Notes under the pieces: generated by a model
Told to the model about the DNA's origin: nothing
What the model saw: only the letters and a program-made list of their open reading frames with translations
The model's database searches: none
Shown here: piece by piece, positions 61,616-64,000 of the stretch
Position numbering within the stretch: position 1 is the first letter of the stretch
Layout of the letters: each line of letters opens with the position of its first letter
Position numbers and translations under genes: made by a program
Origin: Ketobacter sp963922875
Lineage (GTDB): Bacteria; Pseudomonadota; Gammaproteobacteria; Pseudomonadales; Ketobacteraceae
Assembly (NCBI GenBank): GCA_963922875.1
Contig: CAWUJH010000001.1
Span: 62,001-126,000, forward strand
Reading direction: 5' to 3'
DNA length: 64,000 nt

Positions 61616-62068
61616 ATGTCGAACGATTCCAAATCTGAGTTACCAAGAATTCCATTTTTATTCACACCACAAGCCAATCTGTTAGCCAGCGGCATGCCCG
61701 ATGAACAGGGCCTAAAAGAAGCGGCAGAATATGGAGTGAAACGCGTCATCAACTTATGCCCGAGCGCTGAAACGCCCATTACCGAACCTGGCACTATTGC
61801 AGCACTCGGCATGGAATACATCAACATACCCATTGCCGGCCCTGCCGACCTGAGCCGAGCAAACACCGAAAAGCTTGCTGCGGTACTAGACGCTGACGAG
61901 GAACTCACGCTCATTCACTGCGCCAGCTCAAACCGCGTAGGCGCTTTAATCGCACTGAAAACCTTTTGGATAGATGGCAAACCGCTAGCCGACGCTATTA
62001 ACCTGGGTAGAGCTTCCGGCCTCACTAGACTGGAAGAAGCGGTAAAGCACATCATCCAGAATAGTTGA
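61616..62068 (+). CDS. small dual-specificity-like phosphatase (DUF442-like)
   Basis: A 150-residue cytoplasmic protein with the phosphatase-like pattern ASGMPDEQGLKEAAEYGVKRVINL and the loop HCASSNRVGAL (Cys102, Arg107). The spacing is Cys-X4-Arg, one shorter than the classical CX5R, as in DUF442/DSP-type bacterial homologs. AAGGTAGA precedes the ATG. It could dephosphorylate a protein or a small molecule; substrate unknown. It is convergent with purA, 35 bp between stops, and has no operon partner. Confidence 0.82.
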   Translation: MSNDSKSELPRIPFLFTPQANLLASGMPDEQGLKEAAEYGVKRVINLCPSAETPITEPGTIAALGMEYINIPIAGPADLSRANTEKLAAVLDADEELTLIHCASSNRVGALIALKTFWIDGKPLADAINLGRASGLTRLEEAVKHIIQNS

Positions 62069-62103
62069 GCCCAGAACTAAACAAAGAGTTCGAGTTAAAG
62101 AGT

Positions 62104-63396
62104 TTAAAACGGATTTTTTAGAATGATGGTTTGGTTACGGTCGGGCCCCGTTGAAATAATGTCAATGGGGGCACCCACGGCAGCTTCCAGCTTCTTCACA
62201 TAGGCAATCGCATTAGCGGGCAGCTCATCAAAGCTTTGTATACCGTAAGTTGACTCTGTCCAACCTGGCACTTCTTCGTACAAAGGCAGTAACGAATCAT
62301 AGTCGCCAGCATCCACAGGAAACGCTTCTATTTTATTCCCCTGACCATCCTGATATCCCACACAAATACGAATGACATCCAGACCATCCAGCACATCCAA
62401 TTTGGTTAAGCACAAACCGCTCACGGAGTTGATTTGCATTGCCCGCTGCAAAGCTACTGCATCAAACCAACCACAGCGCCGGGTACGCCCGGTGGTGGTA
62501 CCAAATTCACATCCTTTCTCACGCAGGTGTTCCCCCACGTCATCGAATAATTCCGTGGGAAACGGGCCAGAACCCACTCGGGTGGTATAGGCCTTGGTAA
62601 TCCCCAGAACATGATCCAAAAACAATGGCCCATAACCCGACCCCGTAGCGGTACCACCCGCACTAGTATTGGATGAGGTGACAAAGGGATAAGTCCCATG
62701 ATCAATATCCAACAACGTTCCTTGCGCACCCTCAAATAAAATATTATCACCGGCAACACGATGGGCGTGCAGGATCTCGGTAACATCAGCAACCATCGGG
62801 CGCAATTGTTCGCAGATTTGCAAAGTTTCATCCAGCATCTGCTGAAAATCCAGGGTATCGGCTTTGTAATAATTCTTAAGGACAAAGTTATGATAATCCA
62901 ACACTTCCCCTAACTTGGAGGCAAAGCGTTCGCGATGAAAGATATCTCCCAAGCGTAAACCGCGGCGGGCCACTTTATCTTCATAGGCAGGACCAATACC
63001 ACGCCCGGTGGTACCGATGGCCGCTTTGCCTCGCGCTACTTCTCGCGCCTTATCCAACGCTACATGATAGGGCAATATCAACGGGCAAGCCGGGCTCAAG
63101 AACAAACGCTCGCGAACAGGAACACCGCGCGCTTCCAACATTTCCATCTCTTTCACTAAAGCTTCCGGTGCCAGCACTACGCCATTACCAATCAAACATT
63201 TAACGTTTTCTCTCAGAATTCCCGAGGGAATCAAATGCAAGGCCGTTTTCACCCCGTCGATCACCAGGGTATGCCCAGCATTATGACCGCCCTGAAAACG
63301 CACTACACAGGCCACTCGATCGGTTAGCAAGTCAACAATCTTGCCTTTACCTTCGTCACCCCATTGGGTGCCCAGAATAACTACACTCTTACCCAT
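62104..63396 (-). CDS. purA: adenylosuccinate synthetase
   Basis: A 430-residue PurA of standard length with the GTP-binding start GTQWGDEGKGKIVDLL, GGHNAGHTLV, the IMP-binding IGTTGRGIGPAYEDK, and TTGRTRRCGWFD. It joins IMP and aspartate using GTP, the first committed step to AMP. It follows hisZ by 23 bp on the same strand, the order found in many gammaproteobacteria (hflX-hflK-hflC-hisZ-purA). Confidence 0.97.
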   Translation of the reverse strand: MGKSVVILGTQWGDEGKGKIVDLLTDRVACVVRFQGGHNAGHTLVIDGVKTALHLIPSGILRENVKCLIGNGVVLAPEALVKEMEMLEARGVPVRERLFLSPACPLILPYHVALDKAREVARGKAAIGTTGRGIGPAYEDKVARRGLRLGDIFHRERFASKLGEVLDYHNFVLKNYYKADTLDFQQMLDETLQICEQLRPMVADVTEILHAHRVAGDNILFEGAQGTLLDIDHGTYPFVTSSNTSAGGTATGSGYGPLFLDHVLGITKAYTTRVGSGPFPTELFDDVGEHLREKGCEFGTTTGRTRRCGWFDAVALQRAMQINSVSGLCLTKLDVLDGLDVIRICVGYQDGQGNKIEAFPVDAGDYDSLLPLYEEVPGWTESTYGIQSFDELPANAIAYVKKLEAAVGAPIDIISTGPDRNQTIILKNPF

Positions 63397-63419
63397 GAAA
63401 TCTGATCTCTAGAGAAAAA

Positions 63420-64000
63420 TTAATCGATGAGGGATTCAGTCACCCAGCCGTTGGCGGATGACACCAATTGCAATTCACATTGCAAAGCAGTGGCGGTTTG
63501 CGTTTCATCAAGTGCCTGAACCACCACTTTACCCTCAGCCCGCAGGGATTTCACCCGCTTTTTCAACTCAGGGTCGACGCTCATTGGCGCAAAAATTCGC
63601 GATTTTGGCACCACTGCCGCGACCCGGCTAACCAATTGCGCCAAATCTGTACTAAACCCCGTGGCAGGACGGGCGCGACCAAACACTTCACCGATATGAT
63701 CATAGCGACCGCCGTTGGCAATGGCCTGACCACGGCCGGGAACATACGCGCTGAAAACCACACCGGTGTGGTAGTGGTAGCCTCGCAGCTCGCCCAAATC
63801 AAAAAATAATGTCACATTGGGATGACTCTGTTGCAGTTCTTTCTGGATTGTTGCCAGATCATCCAAGGCCTCATTAATGGCCGCAGAGGTGCCTAAAACT
63901 TGGCGCGCTTGCTCCAACACAACCGCTGTTCCGGCCAGATTCACCAGCTCACGAAGCGCCTGGTTAACGGGGCTAGAAGGGTTGATTGAGGAGAGAAAAT
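63420..64000 (-). CDS. hisZ: ATP phosphoribosyltransferase regulatory subunit (5' end outside window)
   Basis: The C-terminal about 193 residues of a HisRS-like protein lacking tRNA aminoacylation motifs: YHTGVVFSAYVPGRGQAIANGGRYDHIG and GRARPATGFSTDLAQLV are HisZ hallmarks. The frame stays open to position 64000, so the start lies to the right. HisZ binds the short form of HisG and supplies histidine-feedback control to the first step of histidine synthesis. The gene immediately precedes purA. Confidence 0.93.
   Translation of the reverse strand, partial: FLSSINPSSPVNQALRELVNLAGTAVVLEQARQVLGTSAAINEALDDLATIQKELQQSHPNVTLFFDLGELRGYHYHTGVVFSAYVPGRGQAIANGGRYDHIGEVFGRARPATGFSTDLAQLVSRVAAVVPKSRIFAPMSVDPELKKRVKSLRAEGKVVVQALDETQTATALQCELQLVSSANGWVTESLID

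Overview
The window looks like chromosomal DNA of a gammaproteobacterium of the Pseudomonadales/Oceanospirillales/Cellvibrionales type. This rests on the hisZ-purA order at the right end, a Pseudomonas-type aliphatic amidase next to its AmiB-like AAA+ partner, a cbpA-cbpM pair, NhaD, a YeeN-type YebC protein and many OmpA/DUF4398-style lipoproteins. No rRNA, tRNA, prophage, insertion sequence or CRISPR array was found. Genus-level placement is not possible from reading alone.

Layout. (1) 1-2.5 kb: end of a glycan gene set on the minus strand (unknown DTHVH protein, GT4 glycosyltransferase, SAM methyltransferase running off the left edge). (2) 2.6-4.1 kb: MliC-like lipoprotein and an EamA exporter. 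(3) 4.0-18.5 kb: a stress/low-oxygen island with a P-type cation ATPase, a small coiled-coil protein, CbpA/CbpM, NhaD, a GGDEF-EAL protein, a DksA/TraR zinc protein with a second FtsH, and the operon nucleoside-phosphorylase / PRPP-synthetase-like / MBL beta-CASP. Four FNR/Anr-type boxes lie at its promoters, three of them with a -10 hexamer at the same distance. (4) 18.5-22.4 kb: a divergent gene set of a GNAT-C39 peptidase fusion, an M14-like DUF2817 hydrolase and an RLAN/RimK ATP-grasp ligase, around a long palindrome. This is the best candidate for a poorly described system. (5) 22.4-25.4 kb: a BigR-like persulfide sensor, a Blh/ETHE1-like dioxygenase and a SulP permease.

(6) 25.4-34.7 kb: a histidine-bearing membrane protein of unknown role, a nitroreductase, an E1alpha-E1beta-E2 2-oxoacid dehydrogenase operon without E3, an amidase, a START-like protein, YeeN and a DUF1223 protein. 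(7) 34.8-41.4 kb: an M19-like lipoprotein, amiB, amiE, a YjbR protein and a TIM-barrel-like lipoprotein. (8) 42.1-46.1 kb: an arsenate locus with arsJ convergent to arsR-gapdh rather than in one operon, a frameshifted Hsp20-like gene between them, and a COG4798-type secreted methyltransferase-like protein divergent from arsR across a perfect ArsR-type palindrome. (9) 46.4-50.8 kb: pyruvyltransferase-like and GT4 genes, a GFA protein and an ABC exporter. (10) 50.8-60 kb: an EamA exporter, CHASE2 cyclase, TPR/outer-membrane barrel protein, FecR-domain protein, alpha/beta hydrolase and the OmpA/DUF4398 lipoprotein pair. (11) 60.2-64 kb: a zinc metallopeptidase gene broken by one in-frame TAA, a small phosphatase, purA and partial hisZ.
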